A DNA stretch of 64,000 nucleotides, from contig NZ_CP015772.1 in the NCBI RefSeq assembly GCF_001654455.1, forward strand, positions 1,488,001-1,552,000, given 5' to 3'. The stretch is from Niabella ginsenosidivorans (lineage in GTDB: Bacteria; Bacteroidota; Bacteroidia; Chitinophagales; Chitinophagaceae). The position numbers were made by a program, and so were the translations under genes. The notes below the pieces were generated by a model, which was given only the letters and a program-made list of their open reading frames with translations, made no database searches and was not told the DNA's origin. Below are positions 39,781 through 47,780 of the stretch, piece after piece (the stretch's first letter is position 1; every line of letters begins with the position of its first letter).

Positions 39781-40188
39781 CGGTGAATAAATGGTACAAA
39801 AGAAAAAATTAATATAGACCTGTAATAAAGCATTGCGTTTTCGTTCTTTTGTATATCAAACGCCTTCGAAACTTTTTGGTCTGATTAATACTGATTAAAT
39901 CTTAAAATAACATTGTACTAAAGATTGTCAGGCTGAGCCTGCCCTGCCGGTCGGACGGGCTTGCCGAAGCCTGATGTCCTTCGGCGAGCTGCTAATGACA
40001 GATTACATTATACGTTGAAAACCAATCCTACCTTAGTCATGCTGAATTTATTTCAGCATCTGTGTAAATTATCACTCAACAGACCCTGAAATAAATTCAG
40101 GGTGACCATAAGCGGGTTTGTCATCTCCTCATTAATTAGGCCACCTATAAAAAACTCAGGGCGACAGCCATTCGTGGCCGCGGTCTGC
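39781..40188. repeat. Intergenic region with REP-like palindromes
   Basis: No gene is seen in these 408 bp. A GTCAGGCTGAGCCTGCC-type repeat lies at 39928-39998 with a GGCTTGCCGAAGCC core. The palindrome GCTGAATTTATTTCAGC lies at 40041-40057, and a second, CCCTGAAATAAATTCAGGG, at 40084-40102. The 24 bases at 40038-40061 recur exactly, inverted, at 48898-48921. These lie between converging genes (GH3 and the pseudouridine synthase). Confidence 0.65.
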
Positions 40189-41244
40189 TCATCCGCGCTG
40201 CGTATATTTCCTCCATTTTTCAATCACCTGTTCCATATCTGCCGGCAAGGGGCTGTCAAATAACAGCTTCTCATTGGTTTCCGGGTGCACAAAGCCCAGT
40301 GTTTTTGCATGTAGCGCCTGCCGCGGACAAAGTGCAAAACAGTTTTCTACAAACTGTTTGTACCGGGTATACACGGTGCCTTTTACAATTTTATCACCAC
40401 CGTAAAAGTCATCATTAAATAACGGGTGCCCAATGTATTTCATATGTACACGGATCTGGTGCGTACGGCCGGTTTCCAGCACACATTGTACCAGGGTTAC
40501 ATACCCGAATCGCTCCAGTACTTTATAATGGGTAATGGCATCCTTGCCATGATCTCCTTCAGGATACGCTTCAAATAATTTTCGGAAACGCTGGTGCCGC
40601 CCTACATGGGCCACAATGGTACCTTCATCAGCCTCCATGTCTCCCCAAACCAGTGCAATGTATTTCCTGCTTACCGTGTGGTCAAAGAACTGTTTGGCCA
40701 GGGAGCGCATCGCTTTTTCTGTTTTGGCCAGCACCAGCAGCCCGCTGGTATTTTTATCAATCCGGTGCACCATGCCAAACCTCGGAAGGGTTTCTTCGGT
40801 AATGGCAGCGTTTTCCTGTTGCAGATGATAGGCTGCTGCATTGATCAGTGTGCCGTTGGGATTGCCGGAGCCCGGGTGCACAACCATTCCCGGCTCTTTA
40901 TTAACGATCAGCACCGACGCATCTTCATAGGCAATGTTTAACGGAATGTTTTCAGGAACGATGGCATTTTCTTCCGGCGCCATGTCCGTAAAAACAACAA
41001 TTTCCTGCACCCCCTTTAATTTATAATTCGGTTTTACTTCTTTACCGTCTACCAATACCATCTTATTATGAATAGCCTGCTGTATCTTATTGCGGGTGGC
41101 GCCTTCAATGCGGTTCATCAGGTATTTATCAATGCGGTAAGGCTCCTGTCCTTTATCGGTGGTATATACAAATTTCTGATACAGGACATCATTGCCTTCC
41201 GTTTCCTCTATAAAATTGTCCTGTTCTGTTTCATTTACTGTCAT
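40189..41244 (-). CDS. RluA/RluD-family 23S rRNA pseudouridine synthase
   Basis: Isomerises uridines in rRNA. The 351-residue protein has an N-terminal S4 RNA-binding domain (YRIDKYLMNRIEGATRNKIQ through EVKPNYKLKGV, residues about 36-90) and the catalytic domain with the RluA motif HRIDKNTSGLLVLAKT (catalytic Asp in HRID.TSG, near residue 163), VWGDMEADEGTI, and GRTHQIRVHMKYIGHPLFND. Closest in layout to RluD, which acts on helix 69, but the exact target cannot be told. A TAAATTTG element lies 60 bp upstream. Confidence 0.92.
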   Translation of the reverse strand: MTVNETEQDNFIEETEGNDVLYQKFVYTTDKGQEPYRIDKYLMNRIEGATRNKIQQAIHNKMVLVDGKEVKPNYKLKGVQEIVVFTDMAPEENAIVPENIPLNIAYEDASVLIVNKEPGMVVHPGSGNPNGTLINAAAYHLQQENAAITEETLPRFGMVHRIDKNTSGLLVLAKTEKAMRSLAKQFFDHTVSRKYIALVWGDMEADEGTIVAHVGRHQRFRKLFEAYPEGDHGKDAITHYKVLERFGYVTLVQCVLETGRTHQIRVHMKYIGHPLFNDDFYGGDKIVKGTVYTRYKQFVENCFALCPRQALHAKTLGFVHPETNEKLLFDSPLPADMEQVIEKWRKYTQRG

Positions 41245-41303
41245 TGGTAAATCGTTTTTTCCTGTGTTGTTGATCCATGTTTGCCACGGGTACTGCTAAA
41301 GGT

Positions 41304-41311
41304 CAAATTTA
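41304..41311 (-). promoter_or_regulatory. Candidate -7 element for the pseudouridine synthase gene
   Basis: Minus-strand TAAATTTG matches TAnnTTTG and lies 59 bp before the start codon. Confidence 0.35.
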
Positions 41312-41414
41312 TATTCTTCGCAACCTCATTCGGAAGTGTAGCATTTTTTTCATTTAGAACGGATTCAATGCTAAATGAAATTGGAATATTCCTCTTTCCC
41401 AAACTTGTTTCAAG

Positions 41415-41512
41415 AGGATGATCGCCTGCCTCGCCGGCAGGGCAGGCCGGGGGTGGATTCTCCACCCTTCCGCCAGTCGGCGGGTACTCCCGCCAGCGGG
41501 AGATATTCAGTC
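41415..41512. repeat. GC-rich palindromic repeat in the rlu-lipB intergenic region
   Basis: A GC-rich patch in an AT-rich 343-bp gap. It has GCCTGCCTCGCCGGCAGGGC near 41428, and TCCCGCCAGCGGGA near 41489. The CCCGCCAGCGGG palindrome recurs near 52500 (as CCCGCTGGCGGG) and 52746. No gene is supported in the gap. Confidence 0.55.
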
Positions 41513-41569
41513 TCCAAAATGTTATGCACCACCCCATTCCTGCAAATGTACTACATCCGTTTTTCTTAA

Positions 41570-41577
41570 TACCTTTG
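41570..41577 (+). promoter_or_regulatory. Candidate -7 element for lipB
   Basis: TACCTTTG matches TAnnTTTG and ends 10 nt before the lipB ATG, so the mRNA leader would be only a few bases. No clear -33 TTTG. Confidence 0.4.
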
Positions 41578-41587
41578 TACACCAGTT

Positions 41588-42325
41588 ATGAACAGGCAGC
41601 AAGTAATATTTAAGGATATAGGTACCATGCAGTATAAAGACGCATGGGATTACCAGGAGCAGCTATTGCAGGAAAATGTGGCTATAAAAACGGCACTGCG
41701 TGCTGCTGAAGAGCGCACCGGGGCGGCGCCAGCCTCAGGTCTCAAACTGCAAACGATCAACCATTTATTGTTTGTAGAGCACCCGCATGTTTATACCCTT
41801 GGAAAAAGCGGGCATATTGAAAATGTTTTGCTGAGCGAAGAAAACCTGGCAAAACGCGGCATTGATTTTTTCAGGATCAACAGGGGAGGAGATATCACTT
41901 ACCACGGTCCCGGCCAGGTAGTGGGATATCCTATACTGGATCTTGAGCAATTCTATACAGATATTGGCAGGTATCTGCGGAATATAGAAGAAGTGGTTAT
42001 AAAGACCCTTGCTGTTTACGGATTGAAAGGAGAGCGCTCCCCCGGTGAAACCGGTGTATGGCTGGATCCTTTTATAAAAGGAAGGGAACGCAAGATCTGT
42101 GCGATAGGGGTGCGCACCAGCCGCTGGATCACCATGCATGGCTTTGCGCTGAATGTGAATACCAACCTCGATTATTTTAATTTTATCATCCCCTGCGGTA
42201 TCCGGAACAAGCAGGTTACGTCCCTGCAAAAAGAACTGCAAAAGGAGGTGGATATAGAAGAGGTTAAAGCAAAGCTCCGCAGCAATTTTGAAGAAGTTTT
42301 TGATATAGCCCTTGAATACCGTTAA
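41588..42325 (+). CDS. lipB: Lipoyl(octanoyl) transferase LipB
   Basis: Transfers octanoate from acyl carrier protein to lipoyl domains, the first step of protein lipoylation. The 245 residues include LLFVEHPHVYTLGKSGHIEN, the RGGDITYHGPGQVVGYPILD substrate loop near residues 98-117, KICAIGVRTSRWITMHGFAL with the active-site lysine, and the catalytic cysteine in FNFIIPCGI near residue 205. It is longer than E. coli LipB by a short N-terminal insertion (residues 35-55). lipA is not in the window. Confidence 0.95.
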   Translation: MNRQQVIFKDIGTMQYKDAWDYQEQLLQENVAIKTALRAAEERTGAAPASGLKLQTINHLLFVEHPHVYTLGKSGHIENVLLSEENLAKRGIDFFRINRGGDITYHGPGQVVGYPILDLEQFYTDIGRYLRNIEEVVIKTLAVYGLKGERSPGETGVWLDPFIKGRERKICAIGVRTSRWITMHGFALNVNTNLDYFNFIIPCGIRNKQVTSLQKELQKEVDIEEVKAKLRSNFEEVFDIALEYR

Positions 42326-42338
42326 GCCCCTAAAATAG

Positions 42339-42368
42339 AAGGGCTGCCGGTAATTTTCCGCAGCCCTT
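42339..42368. terminator. Bidirectional hairpin terminator between lipB and the porin-like gene
   Basis: AAGGGCTGC at 42339-42347 pairs with GCAGCCCTT at 42360-42368 around a 12-nt loop. It lies between converging genes, with T-rich tails that are short on both sides. Confidence 0.65.
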
Positions 42369-42390
42369 TGTGCCAACACAGGTCAGCTCA

Positions 42391-43092
42391 CTAAAACCTA
42401 TATCCTATTGAAATGCCAAAGCCAATGGTGTTTTGTTTTGCATCATTTTTTTCTCCGCCGGAGTTCACCTGCTGAAGGTTCCGCAGGCCAAACTGTCCGT
42501 TGATCTGTGCAGATAATTTTTCTGTAAACTCATACCCGGCCAGCAGGTTAAGACCAATGTCCAGCCGCTTCCCAAAATTTTCGTAATCCTCATTTTGTGG
42601 CATATCATCATAATTTTTGTAGAATTTAAGCTTGCCTGTGTATACCTGCCCCTCTACCACATCCTTCCATTTACCTCCGATGGCGTATGCGGCATAAGGG
42701 CCTGCACCGCCGATCAGTTTACCATTACCTAACGGGTATTTATAAACAGCGGTCAAGGGCAGCTCAATATAGGAGGGCATAAGCTTTGTATAAGTGCCTG
42801 TATTATCACCCCAAAACCAATAATAGGCATCATTGGTCAGTTTTGCACCTTTGGTGGAAAATAAAAGCCCCGGTTGAAAATAAATACCATTCCACACGGG
42901 TATTTCAGCAGTGATGCCGGCATTAAAGCCAGGTATTATTTTTGAGCCGCTGGCTTTCTCCCCATCAGAAAATTTAAGGTTCAGGCTTGAGAAGTTAGCG
43001 CCCGCGTGCACACCAAAGCTTACCTGGGCCTGTGCTTTTTGAATTGTTAATACTAAAATACCCAACGCTAAAAATAAAGTTTGCTTTTTCAT
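42391..43092 (-). CDS. PorT-like outer-membrane beta-barrel protein
   Basis: A 233-residue predicted outer-membrane beta-barrel. The ATG at 43092 gives a clean signal peptide (MKKQTLFLALGILVLTIQKA, cut at AQAQ), so it is preferred over a start 27 codons upstream. Features: VSFGVHAGANFSSLNLKF opening strand, GFNAGITAEIPVWNGIYFQPG, and alternation of Gly and aromatic residues to the terminal IGYRF with C-terminal Phe. Function unknown; the fold matches Bacteroidota porin-family and PorT proteins. Confidence 0.85.
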   Translation of the reverse strand: MKKQTLFLALGILVLTIQKAQAQVSFGVHAGANFSSLNLKFSDGEKASGSKIIPGFNAGITAEIPVWNGIYFQPGLLFSTKGAKLTNDAYYWFWGDNTGTYTKLMPSYIELPLTAVYKYPLGNGKLIGGAGPYAAYAIGGKWKDVVEGQVYTGKLKFYKNYDDMPQNEDYENFGKRLDIGLNLLAGYEFTEKLSAQINGQFGLRNLQQVNSGGEKNDAKQNTIGFGISIGYRF

Positions 43093-43398
43093 AAATGTTG
43101 TTTTTAAGAGTGCTTTGTCCATTAGCCTGTTTTTAAATAATTGATGCTGTAAAATTGCCGCCTGTTTCAGCAAAAGTCAATCGGCAGATACCCTGATTTT
43201 TAGGCTACGGGTTTTTACTGACTGCTTCTAATGGTTTTCCATGAGCAAAAAGCAGCAGCTGTTGAAAGCAATTGTTGATCTATTGGGGTAAGAGTAAAAT
43301 CAAAACGGATCTATTTTTACTATATGCCTGGCGCATAATTTTACCAGGCAGGCAAAGCCGGAACAACCGTTAGTTATGATGATTTTTTAAAATATTTT

Positions 43399-43428
43399 TT
43401 TGTGTTTTGGATTTTCAGTTTATCTTTG
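43399..43428 (+). promoter_or_regulatory. Promoter of the aromatic amino-acid operon
   Basis: TTTG at 43399-43402 and TATCTTTG at 43421-43428, spaced by 18 bp, match the full Bacteroidota promoter consensus. The expected transcription start (about 43434-43436) lies only a few bases before the leader-peptide ATG at 43439. Confidence 0.65.
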
Positions 43429-43438
43429 AGCCTCGATT

Positions 43439-43522
43439 ATGAAAGCAACAAAGTTTTTTACCTGGTCTTATTTTAGCTTTTTCTTTTTTGGAACAAGGCC
43501 GGGCACGCTTTTGTTGAAGTAG
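43439..43522 (+). CDS. Phe-rich attenuator leader peptide upstream of pheA
   Basis: A 27-codon reading frame: M-K-A-T-K, then FFTWSYFSFFFF, then GTRPGTLLLK and TAG. Nine of residues 6-17 are aromatic (seven Phe, one Trp, one Tyr), far above chance, although part of this reflects T-rich sequence. It starts 11 nt after a consensus promoter and ends 32 nt before an intrinsic terminator. The layout is that of a leader peptide controlling the downstream Phe/Tyr operon by ribosome stalling at Phe codons when charged tRNA-Phe is scarce. Codons 20-22 overlap the segment 43498-43503 (GCCGGG) that can pair with the terminator 5' arm. Confidence 0.75.
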   Translation: MKATKFFTWSYFSFFFFGTRPGTLLLK

Positions 43523-43554
43523 TTTTGTAAAAAATAATTCAGAAATAAAAGAGG

Positions 43555-43583
43555 ATCCCGGCAAAAAGGCCGGGATTTTTTTT
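43555..43583 (+). terminator. Attenuator terminator hairpin
   Basis: ATCCCGGC at 43555-43562 and GCCGGGAT at 43569-43576 form a perfect 8-bp stem with a 6-nt loop, followed by seven T. The nine bases AAGGCCGGG of the 3' arm (43566-43574) are also present in the leader-peptide frame at 43495-43503, so GCCGGG there can pair with CCCGGC at 43557-43562 and prevent terminator formation. Confidence 0.85.
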
Positions 43584-43632
43584 AACCCTTTTTGAGATCC
43601 TTAACCGGAGAATAAAGAAAAAAGTTTTAAAT

Positions 43633-44559
43633 ATGACGCAACGAGAAACGGGCAGCGAAACCATCCATCCGGATCAGGCAGATCCGGTACCACTTAATAA
43701 CTCCTTCCCGGAGAAGCTGGAGGCAGTAGCCAACGGGCCCGTTGCGATACAGGGATATGAAGGAAGTTTTCATCAGATGGCCGCGCGGCTCTTTTATGGA
43801 AAAAATGTGGAAGTGCTTTGTTGTAGTACTTTCAGGGAAGTGATCGCCGCGGCAAAGGATAAAAAACAAACGGATGGGTGCCTCATGGCCATTGAGAATT
43901 CCATAGCCGGCAGCATTTTGCCTAATTACAACCTGCTGCAGAAAAGTAACCTGAAGATCGTTGGGGAAATATACCTCCAGATCAACCAGAATTTGCTGGT
44001 GAATCATAATGTAGACCTGGAGGATATACGGGAAGTGCACTCACACACAATGGCACTGCAGCAATGTTATGACTTTTTAGATCAGTATAAATGGAAGCTG
44101 GTGGAATCGGAAGATACGGCTTTAAGCGCCCGGCATATTGCACAATATAAATCCAAACATACAGCCGCAATTGCCAGCAGCCTGGCAGCAGAGCTGTTTG
44201 ACCTGAAAATTATTGCTCCAAAGATCCAGACACAAAAAAAGAATTATACCCGCTTCCTTGTTTTGAAACGGCCCGAAGATATAGCAGGCAGCCAGGCGGG
44301 TAATAAAGCATCCGTCAATTTTCAGACGGTGCATAAGGAAGGCAGCCTGGCCCGGGTACTGGGCGTAATAGCAATACATAAGGTCAACCTCACCAAACTG
44401 CAAAGCTTTCCCATTCCCGGTTCGGAGTTCAAGTACCAGTTTCATGCGGATATGGAGTTTGACAGTATGAAGACCTTTGAGCGGGTCATTGAAAAAATAA
44501 AACCACTGACAGAACAGGTAAAGATTTACGGAGTCTATAATAAAGGAATATGGAAATAG
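43633..44559 (+). CDS. pheA: Prephenate dehydratase
   Basis: Converts prephenate to phenylpyruvate in phenylalanine synthesis. The 308 residues include an N-terminal extension of about 35 residues, the catalytic domain opening VAIQGYEGSFHQMAA (residues about 37-51), CLMAIENSIAGSI, the YTRFLVL block with the conserved Thr-Arg-Phe near residue 204, and a C-terminal ACT domain (residues about 225-300) with KEGSLARVLGVIAIHKVNLT and the SFPIPGSEFKYQFHAD effector region. There is no fused chorismate mutase; that activity is on the DAHP synthase at 46596. First structural gene after the attenuator. Overlaps the next gene by 10 bp. Confidence 0.95.
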   Translation: MTQRETGSETIHPDQADPVPLNNSFPEKLEAVANGPVAIQGYEGSFHQMAARLFYGKNVEVLCCSTFREVIAAAKDKKQTDGCLMAIENSIAGSILPNYNLLQKSNLKIVGEIYLQINQNLLVNHNVDLEDIREVHSHTMALQQCYDFLDQYKWKLVESEDTALSARHIAQYKSKHTAAIASSLAAELFDLKIIAPKIQTQKKNYTRFLVLKRPEDIAGSQAGNKASVNFQTVHKEGSLARVLGVIAIHKVNLTKLQSFPIPGSEFKYQFHADMEFDSMKTFERVIEKIKPLTEQVKIYGVYNKGIWK

Positions 44560-45710
44560 CAAAAAGATTACAGGGCGTGGGCGAATACTATTTCTCAAAA
44601 AAGCTGCGGGAAATAGATGAGCTGAATAAGCAGGGAAAGAAAGTGATCAACCTGGGTATCGGCAGTCCTGACCTTCCGCCGCATCCGGAAGTGATCAAAA
44701 CCCTGCAGGAAGAAGCAGCGAAGCCAAATGTGCACGGCTACCAGAATTATAAGGGAAGCCCGGTGCTGCGTAAGGCGTATGCAGACTGGTACCGGAACTG
44801 GTATGGCGTAACGCTGGACCCGGAAACAGAGATCCTTCCGCTTATAGGAAGTAAGGAGGGGATTATGCACATTTGCATGACTTACCTGAATGAAGGAGAT
44901 GCTGCTTTAGTGCCCAATCCGGGATATCCCACCTATGGGAGCAATGTAAAAATTGCCGGGGGTATTACAATAAATTATGAATTAACCGCCGCCAATCATT
45001 ACCAGCCGGATCTGGAAAAGCTGGAATTGCTGGATCTGAGTAAGGTAAAGCTCCTGTTTGTAAACTACCCGCAGATGCCCACTGGTCAGCTGCCGGATAT
45101 GGGTGTGTTCGAACGGCTGGTGGCTTTTGCAAAAAAACATCACATTTTAATTGTACATGATAATCCTTACAGCTTTATATTAAATGATCATCCCGTTAGC
45201 TTGTTGAGCATTGATGGCGCAAAAGATGTGGTAATTGAGCTCAATTCCCTGAGCAAATCGCATAATATGGCGGGCTGGCGTCTGGGAATGCTGGCAGGCG
45301 TTGCCGACCGCATTAATGAAGTATTACGGTTCAAAAGCAATATGGATAGTGGCATGTTCCTGCCCATGCAGCTGGCTGCTGCAAAAGCGCTCATGTTGGG
45401 TAAAGAATGGTATGACGAGGTCAATGCGGTTTACCGTGCGCGCAGGGAAAAAGTGCATGAATTGCTAAACCTGCTGGGATGCGCTTATTCCAGAGAACAG
45501 GCAGGTATGTTTCTATGGGCTTCAGTTCCGGAAGCCTATAAGGACGGGTATGAACTGGCTGATGCAATACTGTATAAGGCAAATGTATTTATAACACCCG
45601 GAGGTATCTTTGGCACCGCAGGAGACCGTTACATCCGCATTAGTTTATGCGGATCAGTAGAGCGGTTTGATGAAGCCATACAACGGGTAAAAGAAGCGCT
45701 GAAAAAATGA
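44550..45710 (+). CDS. Class I/II PLP aminotransferase, probable aromatic aminotransferase
   Basis: A 386-residue fold-type I aminotransferase. INLGIGSPDLPPHPEVI near residue 34, HGYQNYKGSPVLRKAYADWY, VPNPGYPTYGSN, HDNPYSF and the PLP-lysine motif SLSKSHNMAGWRLGM (Lys near residue 234) are all present, as is the C-terminal RYIRISLCGS arginine. By sequence it resembles LL-diaminopimelate or aspartate/tyrosine aminotransferases. Its place between pheA and tyrA, overlapping both genes (10 bp and 4 bp), argues that it converts phenylpyruvate and hydroxyphenylpyruvate to Phe and Tyr. Confidence 0.9.
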   Translation: MEIAKRLQGVGEYYFSKKLREIDELNKQGKKVINLGIGSPDLPPHPEVIKTLQEEAAKPNVHGYQNYKGSPVLRKAYADWYRNWYGVTLDPETEILPLIGSKEGIMHICMTYLNEGDAALVPNPGYPTYGSNVKIAGGITINYELTAANHYQPDLEKLELLDLSKVKLLFVNYPQMPTGQLPDMGVFERLVAFAKKHHILIVHDNPYSFILNDHPVSLLSIDGAKDVVIELNSLSKSHNMAGWRLGMLAGVADRINEVLRFKSNMDSGMFLPMQLAAAKALMLGKEWYDEVNAVYRARREKVHELLNLLGCAYSREQAGMFLWASVPEAYKDGYELADAILYKANVFITPGGIFGTAGDRYIRISLCGSVERFDEAIQRVKEALKK

Positions 45711-46564
45711 AAATAGGCAACCGGAAAAAAATAGCAATTATTGGCGTGGGCCTCATCGGTGGCTCCATGGCCTTGCAGTTGCATGAAAAAAAGCTGTCAT
45801 CAAGGCTCATCGGCGTTGAAGCCAGTAAAGAGCATGCAGAGCAGGCACTGGAATACGAGCTGGTAGATGAGTTTTTACCGCTGGATGAGGCAATAGCAAC
45901 AGCCGAAATAATTATACTGGCCATACCCGTTAATAAAATGGTGACGCTGCTGCCACAGGTGCTGGATAAGGTGACGGATCAGGTTGTTTTTGACCTGGGC
46001 TCTACCAAAACCGCGGTAATTGAAGCGGTAAAGCACCATCCCAAACGCGGGCGGTACGTGGCTACGCACCCGATGTGGGGTACGGAGTACAGCGGACCAA
46101 AAGCCGCAGTGCGCGGGGCCTTTGAAGGAAAAGCGGTGATCATCTGTAATCCAAAGGAGTCGGACCCCGATGCGTTGGAATGGGTAGAAAAGATGTATAC
46201 AAAAATAGGGATGCGGCTGGTGCAGATGGAAGCAAAGGCGCATGATCTGCACGTGGCCTACGTAAGCCATATATCGCACATCACTTCTTTTGCACTGGCC
46301 AATACGGTGCTGGAAAAAGAGAAAGTGGAAAGTGCCATTTTTGAAATTGCTTCTGCCGGTTTTGAAAGTACGGTTCGCCTGGCAAAAAGCAACCCCGAAA
46401 TGTGGGTGCCCATTTTCCTTCAGAACAGGGAGAACATCATTGACGTGCTGACCGAACATATTGACCAGCTGACCCGGTTTAAAGAATCCATACAAACCAA
46501 TGATAATGCGGGTTTACAGGCGCTGATCAATGATGCCAATAAAATAAAGCGGATCATTAAATAA
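45707..46564 (+). CDS. tyrA: Prephenate dehydrogenase
   Basis: NAD-dependent oxidative decarboxylation of prephenate to hydroxyphenylpyruvate in tyrosine synthesis. The 285-residue single-domain form has the Rossmann motif IAIIGVGLIGGSMALQL (residues 8-24), IILAIPVNKM, FDLGSTKTAV, THPMWGTEYSGP with the catalytic His, and the helical C-domain AYVSHISHITSFALA. No ACT domain is visible after residue 275. Overlaps the aminotransferase gene by 4 bp. Confidence 0.94.
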   Translation: MKIGNRKKIAIIGVGLIGGSMALQLHEKKLSSRLIGVEASKEHAEQALEYELVDEFLPLDEAIATAEIIILAIPVNKMVTLLPQVLDKVTDQVVFDLGSTKTAVIEAVKHHPKRGRYVATHPMWGTEYSGPKAAVRGAFEGKAVIICNPKESDPDALEWVEKMYTKIGMRLVQMEAKAHDLHVAYVSHISHITSFALANTVLEKEKVESAIFEIASAGFESTVRLAKSNPEMWVPIFLQNRENIIDVLTEHIDQLTRFKESIQTNDNAGLQALINDANKIKRIIK

Positions 46565-46595
46565 TTCTATAATTTTAAAAACTCTTTAGTAAAAA

Positions 46596-47684
46596 ATGAA
46601 AACTCTTGAAATGACGGATAAAGAAAAAACCCAACAGGTATGGAAAAAGCGCCCGATCGTGATCAGCGGTCCCTGCAGCGCTGAAACGGAAGAACAGGTA
46701 ATAGCTACGGCGCAGCGCCTGGCTGCTACGGGAGTAGTAGATGCATTGCGTGCCGGCATCTGGAAGCCAAGAACCAAGCCCGGCATGTTTGAAGGCATTG
46801 GTGCAAAAGGCTTACCCTGGTTACAGGCGGCAAAAAAAGCCACAGGTCTGCCCACTGCGGTGGAAGTAGCTACAGCAAAACAGGTAGAGGACGCGCTGAC
46901 CTTTGATGTGGATATACTTTGGATTGGCGCACGTACTACTGTAAACCCGTTCAGTGTACAGGAAGTGGCGGATGCCCTGCGGGGAGTAGATGTACCGGTG
47001 TTGGTAAAGAACCCGATCAATCCTGATCTTGAATTATGGAGCGGCGGAGTGGAGCGTATTGCACGTGCCGGTGTAAAAGAGATCGGGCTGATTCACCGCG
47101 GATTTTCTTCCTATGGAAATACCCAGTTCCGCAATGCGCCCATGTGGCACCTGGCCATTGATATGAAGCTGCGTTTCCCGGAATTGCCGATCATTAACGA
47201 TCCCTCGCATATTTGTGGCAACAGGGATGGCTTGTTTGATGTAGCGCAGAAAGCCATCGATCTGGATTATGATGGTGTAATGATCGAGTCGCATATTGAT
47301 CCGGATAATGCCTGGAGCGATGCCAAGCAACAGGTAACACCGGAGCGCCTGAAAGAAATGCTGGAAGCGATCGTATGGAGAAAAGAGAATAAAGATAACT
47401 CACAGTTGCAGGGCGGACTGGAAAAGCTGCGTCAGCAGATCAATCACCTGGATGATGAAATGCTGCAGATCCTTTCCCAGCGCATGAAGATTGCAGATCA
47501 GATCGGCCAGTATAAAAAAGAAAACAACCTCACCATTCTTCAAACCAACCGATGGCAGGAGATCCTGGATAAAATGATGGCCAGGGGCGAAAAGCTGGGC
47601 CTGAGCAGGGATTTTATTATGAAATACCTGGATGCCGTGCACCTGGAAAGCATCAATCATCAGAAGAACATAATGGATGCATAA
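46596..47684 (+). CDS. Bifunctional 3-deoxy-7-phosphoheptulonate synthase / chorismate mutase
   Basis: Catalyses the first step of the shikimate pathway and the chorismate-to-prephenate branch step. The 362-residue protein has a type I-beta DAHP synthase domain (residues about 18-265) with ISGPCSAETEEQV, RAGIWKPRTKPGMFEG, GARTTVNPFSVQE, KNPINPDLELW, LIHRGFSS and NDPSHICG. A C-terminal AroQ chorismate mutase domain (residues about 272-355) includes LEKLRQQINHLDDEMLQILS and KMKIADQIGQYK-like residues. Fusion lets prephenate/chorismate levels feed back on carbon entry. Located 31 bp after tyrA. Confidence 0.95.
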   Translation: MKTLEMTDKEKTQQVWKKRPIVISGPCSAETEEQVIATAQRLAATGVVDALRAGIWKPRTKPGMFEGIGAKGLPWLQAAKKATGLPTAVEVATAKQVEDALTFDVDILWIGARTTVNPFSVQEVADALRGVDVPVLVKNPINPDLELWSGGVERIARAGVKEIGLIHRGFSSYGNTQFRNAPMWHLAIDMKLRFPELPIINDPSHICGNRDGLFDVAQKAIDLDYDGVMIESHIDPDNAWSDAKQQVTPERLKEMLEAIVWRKENKDNSQLQGGLEKLRQQINHLDDEMLQILSQRMKIADQIGQYKKENNLTILQTNRWQEILDKMMARGEKLGLSRDFIMKYLDAVHLESINHQKNIMDA

Positions 47685-47694
47685 TAGTTAATAG

Positions 47695-47778
47695 CTCATG
47701 GTTTATGGTTCATGGCTTCTGATGAATAATTTGATGCCGTGCGCCATGAACTATGATCGATGATCCATGAACCAACAA
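47695..47778. repeat. Inverted heptad repeat arrays upstream of aroB
   Basis: CATGGTT, TATGGTT, CATGGCT units at 47697-47717 and CATGAAC, TATGATC, GATGATC, CATGAAC units at 47745-47772 have a 7-bp period and are inverted relative to each other, so the segment could fold as a hairpin. Confidence 0.6.
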
Positions 47779-47780
47779 GA

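Noticed and set aside
43324-43350. GCCTGG...CCAGGC hairpin upstream of the pheA promoter as a terminator
   Set aside because: The stem is present but there is no T run, and it lies outside the transcribed leader inferred from the promoter at 43399-43428.
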